This document shows, piece by piece, positions 1 to 5,854 of a stretch of DNA of 8,264 bases. The notes below the pieces were generated by a model. That model was not told the origin of the DNA, ran no database searches, and worked only from the letters and a program-made list of their open reading frames with translations. This stretch comes from Clostridia bacterium. Its GTDB lineage: Bacteria; Bacillota; Clostridia; Oscillospirales; Acutalibacteraceae. The DNA is taken from contig JAILDS010000251.1 of the NCBI GenBank assembly GCA_024689165.1, positions 1-8,264 of the forward strand, given 5' to 3'. Each line of letters starts with the position of its first letter. Positions within the stretch are counted from its first letter, which is position 1. The translations under genes and the position numbers were made by a program.

Positions 1-606
1 GAACCTGCGGAAAACGATAAAGAGCAGGATATCGAAGACAACGGCGCCTACGAGGCCGCCTATGGCTCCTTCGACCGTCTTTTTGGGGCTGAGGTTCGGG
101 GCAAGCTTATGCTCGCCGATCTTCCTGCCGATGAGCAGAGCGAATATGTCCGTCGCCCAGGCGGAGAAAAACCCGAACAGCACCAGAAACACTCCGATCG
201 CCTTAGTAAAAGACGCTCTCTGGATGTACAGGTCGCGAAGCCAGATCATGGGCGTGAACGCCATCGGGAACACGACGGAGAAGAACAGGGTCGGGAAAAG
301 CGCCGCGAAAGAAACGCTCTTGTGACACACGACCATTATAACGAGCGCGGCGATGACGTAGCAGGCCGCCGCTATGTATACGGGGATCCTCAGCGAATAC
401 GCCGACCAGAACGGAATGAACGCCGCGACGGCGATCGTAAGGACCCGAAGGGGAATGTTCTTCAGGCCCACCGCTCCCTGCAGCTCGAACAAGCCTATAC
501 CGGCTATCAGCGCGACCATGACCGGCAGCAGGAAAGTGAACATCCCGCAAAGGAAGCCGATAACTATCGCCCCTCCGATCAACCCGGTCAATACTCTGTT
601 TTTCAT
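1..606 (-). CDS. cdsA: Phosphatidate cytidylyltransferase (CDP-diglyceride synthase), C-terminus cut by window edge
   Basis: Integral membrane enzyme that condenses CTP with phosphatidic acid to give CDP-diacylglycerol, the precursor of the bacterial phospholipids. The first 202 residues are visible, from an ATG at 606-604, and the frame is still open at base 1. The protein is very hydrophobic, with several likely membrane helices (roughly residues 5-20, 23-42, 54-70, 75-94, 100-122, 136-160, 182-200). The family-typical stretch AWATD (149-153), IGRKIGEHKLAPN (159-171) and SPKKTVEGAIGG (173-184) is intact; these lie in the conserved half of the CTP-transferase family. The C-terminal signature (KR..KD....PGHGG..DR.D) would lie beyond the edge and cannot be checked. 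A GGAGGT ribosome binding site sits 4 nt before the ATG. It follows uppS by 38 nt, the usual order, so it is probably the last visible gene of the pyrH operon; dxr and rseP often follow in relatives. Identification is firm, completeness unknown. Confidence 0.93.
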   Translation of the reverse strand, partial: MKNRVLTGLIGGAIVIGFLCGMFTFLLPVMVALIAGIGLFELQGAVGLKNIPLRVLTIAVAAFIPFWSAYSLRIPVYIAAACYVIAALVIMVVCHKSVSFAALFPTLFFSVVFPMAFTPMIWLRDLYIQRASFTKAIGVFLVLFGFFSAWATDIFALLIGRKIGEHKLAPNLSPKKTVEGAIGGLVGAVVFDILLFIVFRRF

Positions 607-644
607 TGTGACCTCCAATCCGGCCGAAAAGAAAGACCGGTCAG

Positions 645-1379
645 CTACACGTTCCCGAAACGCCGCGACCTTTTTTCGTAAGCCTTCAGCGCCTCGAGAA
701 AATCCTCTTTTGAAAAATCGGGCCACAGCACGTCGGAATACCAGAACTCGGAGTATGCGGCCTGCCAGATCAGAAAATTGGACAGCCTCTGCTCGCCGGA
801 CGGACGGATTATGAGGTCCGGGTCCGGCAGACCGGCGGAATACAGGCGGTCTGAGATCGCCTGCTCGTTGATCGCATCCTCGGATATTTTCCCCTCCGCG
901 AACTCACGGGCGAGCTCTCTCGCGGCGCGGGTTATCTCCTGCCTGCCGCCGTAGTTGACCGCAAGGTTGAGCATGATACGGTCGTTGCCTCTGGTCAGAT
1001 CCTCGACCTCGTCCATCAGCGCGTGGAGCCGCGGGTCGACGCCGTCCTTGTCGCCGAAGAAACGGATGCGGATGCCCTTTTTGAGGTCCTCCTCGACCCG
1101 GTCGATAGCCTCGGTGAGGTAGTCGGCGAACAGCGCCATGATCGCGTCCACCTCAGCCTTCGGACGCGACCAGTTCTCGGTAGAAAAAGCGTAGAAGGTC
1201 ACGCACTTTACACCGCAGTCGGCTGCGAACTCGCCGATCTCACGGAATTTTTTCGCGCCTTCGATATGCCCCTTCGTGCGTTCGAGCCCGCGTTTTTTCG
1301 CCCATCTGCCGTTGCCGTCCATAATAACGCCGACATGGCGGGGCACGACGGCGAAATCGGGTATTATGATATCAGACAT
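645..1379 (-). CDS. uppS: Isoprenyl transferase / undecaprenyl diphosphate synthase (cis-prenyltransferase)
   Basis: Cytosolic or membrane-associated cis-prenyltransferase that extends farnesyl diphosphate with isopentenyl diphosphate to undecaprenyl diphosphate, the lipid carrier for peptidoglycan and wall polymers. The 244-residue length is normal for the family. The N-terminal signature HVGVIMDGNGRWAKKRG starts at residue 15, with the diphosphate-binding Asp at D21 and the following N23, G24, R25 and W26. FYAFSTENWSRP lies near residue 62, and the C-terminal IPP-binding block RPSGEQRLSNFLIWQ runs from 192 with R192, S194 and R198 conserved. In E. coli the second position of this block is Thr; Pro here also occurs in the family. 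The start codon overlaps the frr stop codon by one base (TGATG), with GGAG 5-6 nt upstream, so translation is probably coupled to frr. No sign of damage. Confidence 0.97.
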   Translation of the reverse strand: MSDIIIPDFAVVPRHVGVIMDGNGRWAKKRGLERTKGHIEGAKKFREIGEFAADCGVKCVTFYAFSTENWSRPKAEVDAIMALFADYLTEAIDRVEEDLKKGIRIRFFGDKDGVDPRLHALMDEVEDLTRGNDRIMLNLAVNYGGRQEITRAARELAREFAEGKISEDAINEQAISDRLYSAGLPDPDLIIRPSGEQRLSNFLIWQAAYSEFWYSDVLWPDFSKEDFLEALKAYEKRSRRFGNV

Positions 1380-1939
1380 CAGATCTCCATTATCTCTGCT
1401 TTTTTCTTGTCGGCGATGGCGTCGATCTTTTTGATGTAATCGTCCGTGATCTTCTGAACGGTCTTGTCGGCGTCCTTCTGGTCGTCCTCGGTGATATCGC
1501 CGTTCTTCTTCATCGCCTTGACCGCGTCTATCATGTCGCGGCGGATCTGACGGATGGCGATCCTCGCCTCCTCGGCGGTCTTTTCCGCTTCCTTGGAAAG
1601 AGCCTTACGCCTTTCCTCGGTAAGTGGCGGGAAGGTGAGCCTTATGACGGAGCCGTCGTTCTGCGGGTTTATGCCGAGCTCGCTCGCCTGTATGGCTTTC
1701 TCGATGGGCTTGAGAACGGTCTTGTCCCAGGGGGTGATGGTGAGCGTCCGGGCCTCCGTAACTGCTATGGCGGCAAGCTGGTTTATGGGCGTGGGGGTAC
1801 CGTAATACTCGGCGGTTATCCTGTCGAGCACCTGCGGGTTCGCTCTGCCCACGCGGACGGACGCGTAGTTCGAGTTCAGCGAATCGATGGTCTTGTCCAT
1901 CTTCTGCTCGGTGGTTTTGTCCAGATCGTTGATATCCAT
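1379..1939 (-). CDS. frr: Ribosome recycling factor
   Basis: With EF-G it splits post-termination ribosomes into subunits so they can start again; it is essential in most bacteria. The 186-residue length matches the usual 185. Family blocks are in order: VRVGRANPQVLDRI (28-41) at the end of helix 1 and the first hinge, YYGTPTPINQLA (45-56) and ITPWDK (68-73) in the beta domain II, FPPLTEERRKALSK (103-116) at the second hinge, and IRQIRRD (129-135) with the conserved arginines of the ribosome-binding helix. The C-terminal half is a charged helical stretch, as expected for the three-helix bundle domain I. The ATG at 1939 has AGGAGG 6 nt upstream, the best ribosome binding site in the window, consistent with high expression. 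Its stop overlaps the uppS start. Confidence 0.98.
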   Translation of the reverse strand: MDINDLDKTTEQKMDKTIDSLNSNYASVRVGRANPQVLDRITAEYYGTPTPINQLAAIAVTEARTLTITPWDKTVLKPIEKAIQASELGINPQNDGSVIRLTFPPLTEERRKALSKEAEKTAEEARIAIRQIRRDMIDAVKAMKKNGDITEDDQKDADKTVQKITDDYIKKIDAIADKKKAEIMEI

Positions 1940-1945
1940 ATGTTT

Positions 1946-1951
1946 CCTCCT
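1946..1951 (-). promoter_or_regulatory. Ribosome binding site of frr
   Basis: A perfect AGGAGG, within GAGGAGG on the minus strand, lies 6 nt before the frr ATG. It shows frr is translated independently of pyrH despite lying downstream in the same transcript, and it fixes the start codon. Confidence 0.85.
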
Positions 1952-1969
1952 CGAAAAAGATCATGCTGT

Positions 1970-2002
1970 AAAAAACGCGCGGCGGCGTCTGCCGGGATCG
2001 CG
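1970..2002 (-). terminator. Terminator-like hairpin with T6 tail between pyrH and frr (attenuator candidate)
   Basis: Immediately after the pyrH stop codon, the minus strand can fold CGGC (1994-1991), loop AGAC, GCCG (1986-1983). Outside this, CGCG (2002-1999) can pair with CGCG (1979-1976) across a 4x3 interior loop. The stem is followed directly by six T residues (1975-1970). GC stem plus T run is the form of an intrinsic terminator, but the interior loop weakens it, and frr, uppS and cdsA downstream have no visible promoter of their own. If active it would more likely lower expression of the downstream genes partially, or protect the pyrH mRNA end, than stop all transcription. The function is inferred only. 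Confidence 0.4.
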
Positions 2003-2701
2003 TCAGTAAACCAGAGTGCCGACGTCCTCGCCCATGAGCGCTCTGTAGATGTTGTCCGGGTCGTTGAGGTTGAAGACGATTATCGGGATCCCGTTGTCGC
2101 GGCAAAGAGCCGCGGCGTTGGCGTCCATGACGTTGAGATGCTTCGCGAGCACTTCGTCGTGTGATATCTTATCATATTTCACCGCGTCGGCAAACTTGTT
2201 GGGATCCTTGTCATAGACCCCGTCGACGTTCGTGGCCTTGAGCACGACGTCCGCCCCGATCTCAGCCGCGCGAAGAGCGGCGCCCGAGTCGGTGGAAAAG
2301 AACGGGCTGCCGGTGCCGCAGCCGAAGATCACTACCCTGCCCTTGTCGAGATGGCGGAGAGCCCTGCCGATAATGAACGGCTCGGCTATCTGCCGCATCT
2401 CGATGGCTGTCTGGACCCGGACTGTAAGCCCCGTCTGCTCGAAGCCGTCCGCGAGCGCAAGCGCGTTCATGGTAGTTGCGAGCATGCCGATATGATCGGC
2501 GCGGTTCCTGTCCATATGGCCGTTAGACCGGCCGCGCCAGAAGTTGCCGCCGCCGACTACCACGCCGACGCGGACACCTTCGTCGACGCACTTTTTGACT
2601 GCGCTGCCGATGGAGATCACGGTGTCGAAGTCGATGCCGTGACCCGCGTCTCCTGCCAAAACCTCGCCGCTGAGCTTCAGAAGCACGGTCCTGTATTTCA
2701 C
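2003..2701 (-). CDS. pyrH: UMP kinase (uridylate kinase)
   Basis: Phosphorylates UMP to UDP with ATP in the cytosol. It belongs to the hexameric amino-acid-kinase fold typical of bacteria and in many species is activated by GTP and inhibited by UTP. Taking the GTG at 2701-2699 as start gives 232 residues, close to the family norm. Visible motifs: KLSGE (9-13) at the ATP phosphate site, GGGNFWRG (50-57), DHIGMLATTMNALALAD (69-85) in the UMP-binding region, GTGSPFFSTDSGAALRAAEI (129-148), KATNVDGVYDKDP (155-167), VMDANAAALCRDN (191-203) and a PIIVFNLNDPDNI block near 206. The GTG start is chosen because AGAGGGGG lies 7 nt before it and homologues begin with the KYRTVLLKLSGE stretch; a TTG at 2740 opens the frame further but overlaps the -10 box. 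First gene of the minus-strand operon. Confidence 0.97.
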   Translation of the reverse strand: MKYRTVLLKLSGEVLAGDAGHGIDFDTVISIGSAVKKCVDEGVRVGVVVGGGNFWRGRSNGHMDRNRADHIGMLATTMNALALADGFEQTGLTVRVQTAIEMRQIAEPFIIGRALRHLDKGRVVIFGCGTGSPFFSTDSGAALRAAEIGADVVLKATNVDGVYDKDPNKFADAVKYDKISHDEVLAKHLNVMDANAAALCRDNGIPIIVFNLNDPDNIYRALMGEDVGTLVY

Positions 2702-2708
2702 AAACACG

Positions 2709-2716
2709 CCCCCTCT
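2709..2716 (-). promoter_or_regulatory. Ribosome binding site that sets the pyrH GTG start
   Basis: AGAGGGGG on the minus strand ends 7 nt before the GTG at 2701-2699. The nearer in-frame GTG at 2707-2705 would be only 1 nt away, too close to be used, and the TTG at 2740-2738 has no such element. This supports the shorter protein. Confidence 0.7.
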
Positions 2717-2731
2717 TGTCGATCTGCGTAC

Positions 2732-2760
2732 ATCATACAATAAAAAAAACAGGCTGTAAA
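2732..2760 (-). promoter_or_regulatory. Sigma-A-type promoter of the pyrH-frr-uppS-cdsA operon
   Basis: On the minus strand, TTTACA (2760-2755, 5 of 6 to the -35 consensus) and TATGAT (2737-2732, 5 of 6 to the -10 consensus) are separated by the ideal 17 bp. Transcription would start near 2725, leaving a leader of roughly 25 nt that contains the pyrH ribosome binding site. An A7 run just upstream of the -35 (complement of 2763-2769) could serve as an UP-like element. No operator or leader peptide is evident. Confidence 0.75.
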
Positions 2761-2771
2761 GCTTTTTTTAA

Positions 2772-2801
2772 TTGCTTTTGCCCTCGGGATAGTGTTATAA
2801 T
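2772..2801 (+). promoter_or_regulatory. Sigma-A-type promoter with extended -10 for the malQ gene cluster
   Basis: TTGCTT (2772-2777) as -35 and a perfect TATAAT (2796-2801) as -10 with an 18-bp spacer. The -10 is preceded by TG one base away (2793-2794), the extended -10 motif. The start would be near 2808, giving a leader of about 24 nt before the malQ ATG. The A/T tracts 2741-2749 and 2763-2771 lie where upstream alpha-CTD contacts would be expected. The promoter points away from pyrH. Confidence 0.78.
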
Positions 2802-2831
2802 GCAGCCGATAAATCGTGTTCAGGGGGGCGC

Positions 2832-4280
2832 ATGAAGCGACAAAGCGGGGTGCTTATGCACATTTCCGAGCTGCCGGGGGAATACTCCTGCGGCTCTTTC
2901 GGGCGTGAGGCGAGAGAATTCGTCGACCTGATCTCAGACATGGGCTTTTCCGTCTGGCAGGTCCTGCCGTTCGGTCTGACCGACGCGTTCAATTCGCCTT
3001 ACACGTCTTATTCGGCCTTCGGCGGGAACCCGTATTTCATAGACCTGCCGACACTGTTCGAAGCGAATCTCATAACGCGCGACGAGCTCGACACCGCCCG
3101 GCAGAAAACGCCGTACGTCTGCGAATACAAGCGGCTTTACGACGAGCGGTACGCCCTTCTTCTCAAGGCTAGCCGTCGCGTGAAGGACCGCGGCGCGGTA
3201 GAGTCGTTCATATCGGAGCGGCCCGAGCTTGAGGAGTTCTGCCGTTTCATGACGAACAAGAACCTCAATAGCGAGGCTCCCTGGTGGGAATGGAAGCCGG
3301 AGCAGACTTCCGACGACCGGGATTCGGAGCTGCTTTTCATGTGGAAGTTCATCCAGTATGAATTCTTCCGCCAGTGGAACGAACTCCACGGCTACTGCGC
3401 GAAAAAGGGCGTCAGGGTCATCGGAGACATGCCGATATACGTCTCTCTCGACAGCTGCGACGTCTGGGCGCACCGCGAGCAGTTCCTGCTCGACAGGGAC
3501 AACAAGCCGCAGTTCGTCGCCGGAGTGCCGCCGGATTATTTCGCAAAGGACGGTCAGCTCTGGGGCAACCCGCTGTACGACTGGGAGCACATGAAGCTCG
3601 ACGGCTACTCCTGGTGGACAGCGCGCATGACCATGGCGCTTGAGATGTTCGACGGCGTTCGGATCGACCATTTCAGAGCTTTGTCGTCCTACTGGGCCGT
3701 GCCCGGCACCGCGAAGACCGCCCGCGAGGGCGAATGGCGCAAGGGCCCGGGCAGGGAGTTTATAGACAAGCTGAATTCACTCAAAGGCGACGGCAGGCTG
3801 ATCATCGCGGAAGACCTGGGCGACATAGACGAGGCCGTTTATGAGCTCGTCGAGTACAGCGGCTTCCCCGGGATGAGGGTGTTCCAGTTCGGCTTTTTCG
3901 GCGACGCGGATTCGCCGCACCGCCCGCACAGCTACGTCAACAACTGCGTCGCGTATACCGGCACGCACGACAACAACACCCTGCTCGGCTTCGTCTGGGA
4001 AATGCCCGACGATCAGAAGAGCTTCATGCTCGATTATTGCTTTTATGACGGCGCCGACAGGAACGGCTGCTGTCCGAACATAATCAAGATGATGTTCGCC
4101 TCGCAGGCGGGGCTCGTCGTCATGCCGGTACAGGACCTTCTGGGCTTCGGCTCCGACACGCGGCTCAACCGTCCCGGCGTCGCCGCCGGAAACTGGGAGT
4201 TCAGGACCACCCGCGAACAGCTCGCCGGCATCGACAGGGCAAGGTTCGCCAGACTCAACGAATTGTACTCGAGGCGTTAG
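2832..4280 (+). CDS. malQ: 4-alpha-glucanotransferase (amylomaltase, GH77)
   Basis: Transfers alpha-1,4-glucan segments between maltodextrins, releasing glucose; used in maltodextrin or glycogen turnover in the cytosol. The 482 residues fit the shorter bacterial amylomaltases, and no signal peptide is seen. N-terminal SGVLMHISELPG (5-16), WQVLPFGLT (42-50) and SPYTSYSAFGGNPYFIDL (55-72) are family hallmarks, as is IGDMPIYVSLDS (197-208). The GH77 catalytic residues are present by motif: nucleophile D279 in VRIDHFRAL, acid/base E327 in IIAEDLG, and transition-state stabiliser D380 in YTGTHDNNT. The ATG at 2832 has AGGGGG about 4 nt upstream, slightly close, but the next ATG (2856) would remove conserved residues. 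It is the first gene after the divergent promoter, 21 nt before the cyclophilin gene. No other glycogen or maltose gene is in view, so the physiological substrate cannot be told. Confidence 0.97.
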   Translation: MKRQSGVLMHISELPGEYSCGSFGREAREFVDLISDMGFSVWQVLPFGLTDAFNSPYTSYSAFGGNPYFIDLPTLFEANLITRDELDTARQKTPYVCEYKRLYDERYALLLKASRRVKDRGAVESFISERPELEEFCRFMTNKNLNSEAPWWEWKPEQTSDDRDSELLFMWKFIQYEFFRQWNELHGYCAKKGVRVIGDMPIYVSLDSCDVWAHREQFLLDRDNKPQFVAGVPPDYFAKDGQLWGNPLYDWEHMKLDGYSWWTARMTMALEMFDGVRIDHFRALSSYWAVPGTAKTAREGEWRKGPGREFIDKLNSLKGDGRLIIAEDLGDIDEAVYELVEYSGFPGMRVFQFGFFGDADSPHRPHSYVNNCVAYTGTHDNNTLLGFVWEMPDDQKSFMLDYCFYDGADRNGCCPNIIKMMFASQAGLVVMPVQDLLGFGSDTRLNRPGVAAGNWEFRTTREQLAGIDRARFARLNELYSRR

Positions 4281-4301
4281 GCATCGGGAAGGGAGATAAA
4301 A

Positions 4302-4778
4302 ATGGTAACCATCGAAGTTAAAGATTTCGGGACCATGGAGCTTGAGCTGTACCCCGAAAAGGCTCCTGCGACCGTTGAAAACTTTGTTTCGCTCGCCCGC
4401 AGCGGCTTTTACGACGGGCTGACCTTCCACAGGATCATCCCAGGCTTCATGATCCAGGGCGGCGACCCGGAGGGCACCGGCATGGGCGGCAGCGACAAGA
4501 ACATCCCCGGCGAGTTCGCCGCGAACGGCTTCAGGAAAAACGACGTAAAGCACGTCAGGGGCGTCATCTCCATGGCGCGCGCGTCTGATCCCGACTCCGC
4601 CTCATCGCAGTTCTTCATCATGCATGAGGACGCCCCGCACCTTGACGGCAGCTACGCCGCCTTCGGAAAGGTGACGAAGGGCATCGAGGTCGTCGATAAG
4701 ATAGCGTCCGTCAGGACGGATTTCAGGGACAGACCTGCTCAGAAGATCGTAATCGAAAAAATCACAATAAGCGGCTGA
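4302..4778 (+). CDS. ppiB: Cyclophilin-type peptidyl-prolyl cis-trans isomerase
   Basis: Catalyses cis-trans isomerisation of Xaa-Pro bonds and assists protein folding. The 158 residues form a single cyclophilin domain with no signal peptide, lipobox or membrane segment, so it should be cytosolic. Active-site residues by comparison with human CypA are R44, F49 and Q52 in FHRIIPGFMIQGG (42-54), M91 in GVISMARA, Q103-F104-F105 in SSQFFIMHED (101-110), and L114 in HLDGSYAAFG (113-122). The cyclosporin-contact Trp of CypA is His113 here and the active-site His126 is Tyr118, as in many bacterial cyclophilins. GGGAG lies 6-7 nt before the ATG. It follows malQ by 21 nt and precedes the DivIVA-like gene by 23 nt, suggesting co-transcription. 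The symbol is by family analogy; the activity call is strong. Confidence 0.95.
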   Translation: MVTIEVKDFGTMELELYPEKAPATVENFVSLARSGFYDGLTFHRIIPGFMIQGGDPEGTGMGGSDKNIPGEFAANGFRKNDVKHVRGVISMARASDPDSASSQFFIMHEDAPHLDGSYAAFGKVTKGIEVVDKIASVRTDFRDRPAQKIVIEKITISG

Positions 4779-4801
4779 ACGCCCGGACAAGGAGAAGGAT
4801 C

Positions 4802-5728
4802 ATGAACGAAAGAATGCCCACAACGGCCTCGCCCGAGAATTTCCGCACGTCTGTAAGAGGTTTCAACAAGGACGACGTGCTCGGCTACATCGACGGTCTT
4901 CTTACCCAGCTTGCCGATAAGGATGCGCAGATCGCCGCGGCCTTTTCGCAGTCGAATGCGAAGGACGCCGAGCTCGCCGCTATGAAGGAAAAGGTCGCGG
5001 AGCAGTCCGCCGCCTCGGCCGAGCTGCAGGCAAGCTTTGACGCGCGGACAGCGGAGATCGACGAGCTCAAAAGAAGCGTTTTCGATTTTCAGAGCGCGCT
5101 CGAAAAAGCCGAGGAACGCGCAAGGACCGCGGACGGATACGTCCAGAAGAACCTTGAGCTCGCTCAGAAAAACAGCGAACTCCTCAAGGCCGTCGAAGCG
5201 CTCCAGCAGGGCGAAGGAGTGAGAGTGAACGACGCCGACAGCGTCGTGATCGACCTGACCGCGAGGATGAACAAGCTCGAGCTTGAGCTTGAGGAGCGCG
5301 GCAGGACCGTCGAAGCGCTCACGAGCGACGTAGACTCACTCAAATCGCAGCTTGCCGTCAAGGACGACAAGATCGCCGACCTTGAGGCAAAGCTGGCGGG
5401 GGCTCAGGCAAAGCTCGGCAGCGCGATGCTCGACGCGAAGCTCTTTTCCGAGGAGCTCGTCGGCAAGGCGCGCGCTAAAACGGACGCGGTCTTTTCCGAC
5501 GCTTCCGTAAAGGCCGCCGGCGCCGCCGGCCGCGCGGAAATGCTCGGCAGCAAGCTTTCTGAGATATCGAAGCAGAACAGCGAGATATTCGCAGAGATGC
5601 TTTCGCTCGTCAACGACCTCGGCGAATCCCTCAGGGAGTTCTCCGCCGACGCCGCGGACGGCGCCGAAGCCGCCCGCGCCCTTGAGGACACGAAACAGGC
5701 TCTCGGAGCAGCCGTCGAAGAAGACTGA
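4802..5728 (+). CDS. DivIVA-like N-terminal domain with long coiled coil
   Basis: A 308-residue cytoplasmic, highly charged, Ala/Glu/Lys/Asp-rich protein with no membrane segment or signal. Residues 12-36 (ENFRTSVRGFNKDDVLGYID and on) match the N-terminal pattern of DivIVA/GpsB proteins, F..s.RGy...eV..fl, which form a dimeric lipid- or division-protein-binding head. Two long heptad-rich stretches follow, about 37-136 and 150-205, split by a Gly/Asp-containing break (QGEGVRVNDAD, 136-146). A small-residue patch at 238-244 and a last helical part, 245-280, end in an acidic tail. DivIVA-family proteins mark curved membrane or the division site and recruit partners; that role is inferred from the head domain and architecture only. 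It is longer than classical DivIVA (about 160-220 residues). The start is supported by AAGGAG 7 nt upstream. Probably the last gene of the malQ-ppiB cluster. Not assigned a symbol because orthology to divIVA is uncertain. Confidence 0.8.
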   Translation: MNERMPTTASPENFRTSVRGFNKDDVLGYIDGLLTQLADKDAQIAAAFSQSNAKDAELAAMKEKVAEQSAASAELQASFDARTAEIDELKRSVFDFQSALEKAEERARTADGYVQKNLELAQKNSELLKAVEALQQGEGVRVNDADSVVIDLTARMNKLELELEERGRTVEALTSDVDSLKSQLAVKDDKIADLEAKLAGAQAKLGSAMLDAKLFSEELVGKARAKTDAVFSDASVKAAGAAGRAEMLGSKLSEISKQNSEIFAEMLSLVNDLGESLREFSADAADGAEAARALEDTKQALGAAVEED

Positions 5729-5751
5729 CGCGCCGACCTTCGTTTTTTCTT
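5716..5751 (+). terminator. Weak terminator candidate after the DivIVA-like gene
   Basis: CGAAG (5716-5720), inside the last codons, can pair with CTTCG (5738-5742), followed directly by TTTTTTCTT (5743-5751). The T run is good but the stem is only 5 bp with a 17-nt loop, so termination would be inefficient unless a better structure forms. Confidence 0.3.
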
Positions 5752-5854
5752 GAGGCCGCCGCGCCGGAACCGGCCCGCGCGCTGACCGGCAGGCCGTTCC
5801 CGTTGTTTACGGCAGCGGCTGCGGTCCGGTCGAACGTCGTTTTATCCGTACAAT
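5729..5854. other. 126-nt intergenic gap before pcrA, no gene seen
   Basis: GC-rich spacer between the DivIVA-like gene and pcrA. It holds the T-run of a weak terminator candidate, an imperfect inverted repeat at 5766-5800, and just before the pcrA start an A/T-richer stretch (5840-5854). A -10-like TACAAT (5849-5854) abuts the ATG but has no matching -35 and would place the transcription start inside the gene, so I do not call a promoter. No short coding region with a ribosome binding site is visible. Confidence 0.6.
5766..5800. repeat. Imperfect inverted repeat (hairpin) upstream of pcrA
   Basis: GGAAC-C-GGCC (5766-5775) pairs with GGCCGTTCC (5792-5800): nine base pairs with a single bulged C, enclosing a 16-nt GC-rich loop. 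The following bases, CGTTGTTTAC, are only moderately T-rich, so this could be a poor intrinsic terminator, an mRNA structure in the pcrA leader, or chance in GC-rich DNA. Confidence 0.35.

Noticed and set aside
635..642. GACCGGTC palindrome between uppS and cdsA
   Set aside because: An 8-bp palindrome in GC-rich DNA is expected by chance, and there is no T run or promoter beside it to give it a role.
109..681. Plus-strand open frame opposite cdsA and the end of uppS
   Set aside because: The product is an Arg/Asp/His/Gln-rich low-complexity sequence, without a clear ribosome binding site, and the minus strand encodes a convincing CdsA over the same bases.
2702..2740. Longer pyrH starting at TTG 2740
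   Set aside because: That start overlaps the -10 box of the predicted promoter and would add 13 residues not expected in UMP kinases. A GTG at 2701 has a properly spaced ribosome binding site.
2741..2771. A8...T7 inverted repeat as a bidirectional terminator in the divergent region
   Set aside because: The possible stem is almost all A-T with a weak core, and both flanking genes read away from it, so there is no transcript to terminate. Promoter A/T tracts explain it better.
2934..4553. Open frames on the minus strand opposite malQ and ppiB (2934-3671 and 3777-4553)
   Set aside because: They are antisense to well-supported genes, show no family motifs, and the second runs across the boundary between two real genes. 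They are shadows of codon bias.
5849..5854. TACAAT as -10 box of a pcrA promoter
   Set aside because: It directly touches the start codon, so transcription would begin inside the gene, and no -35-like hexamer lies 16-18 bp upstream.
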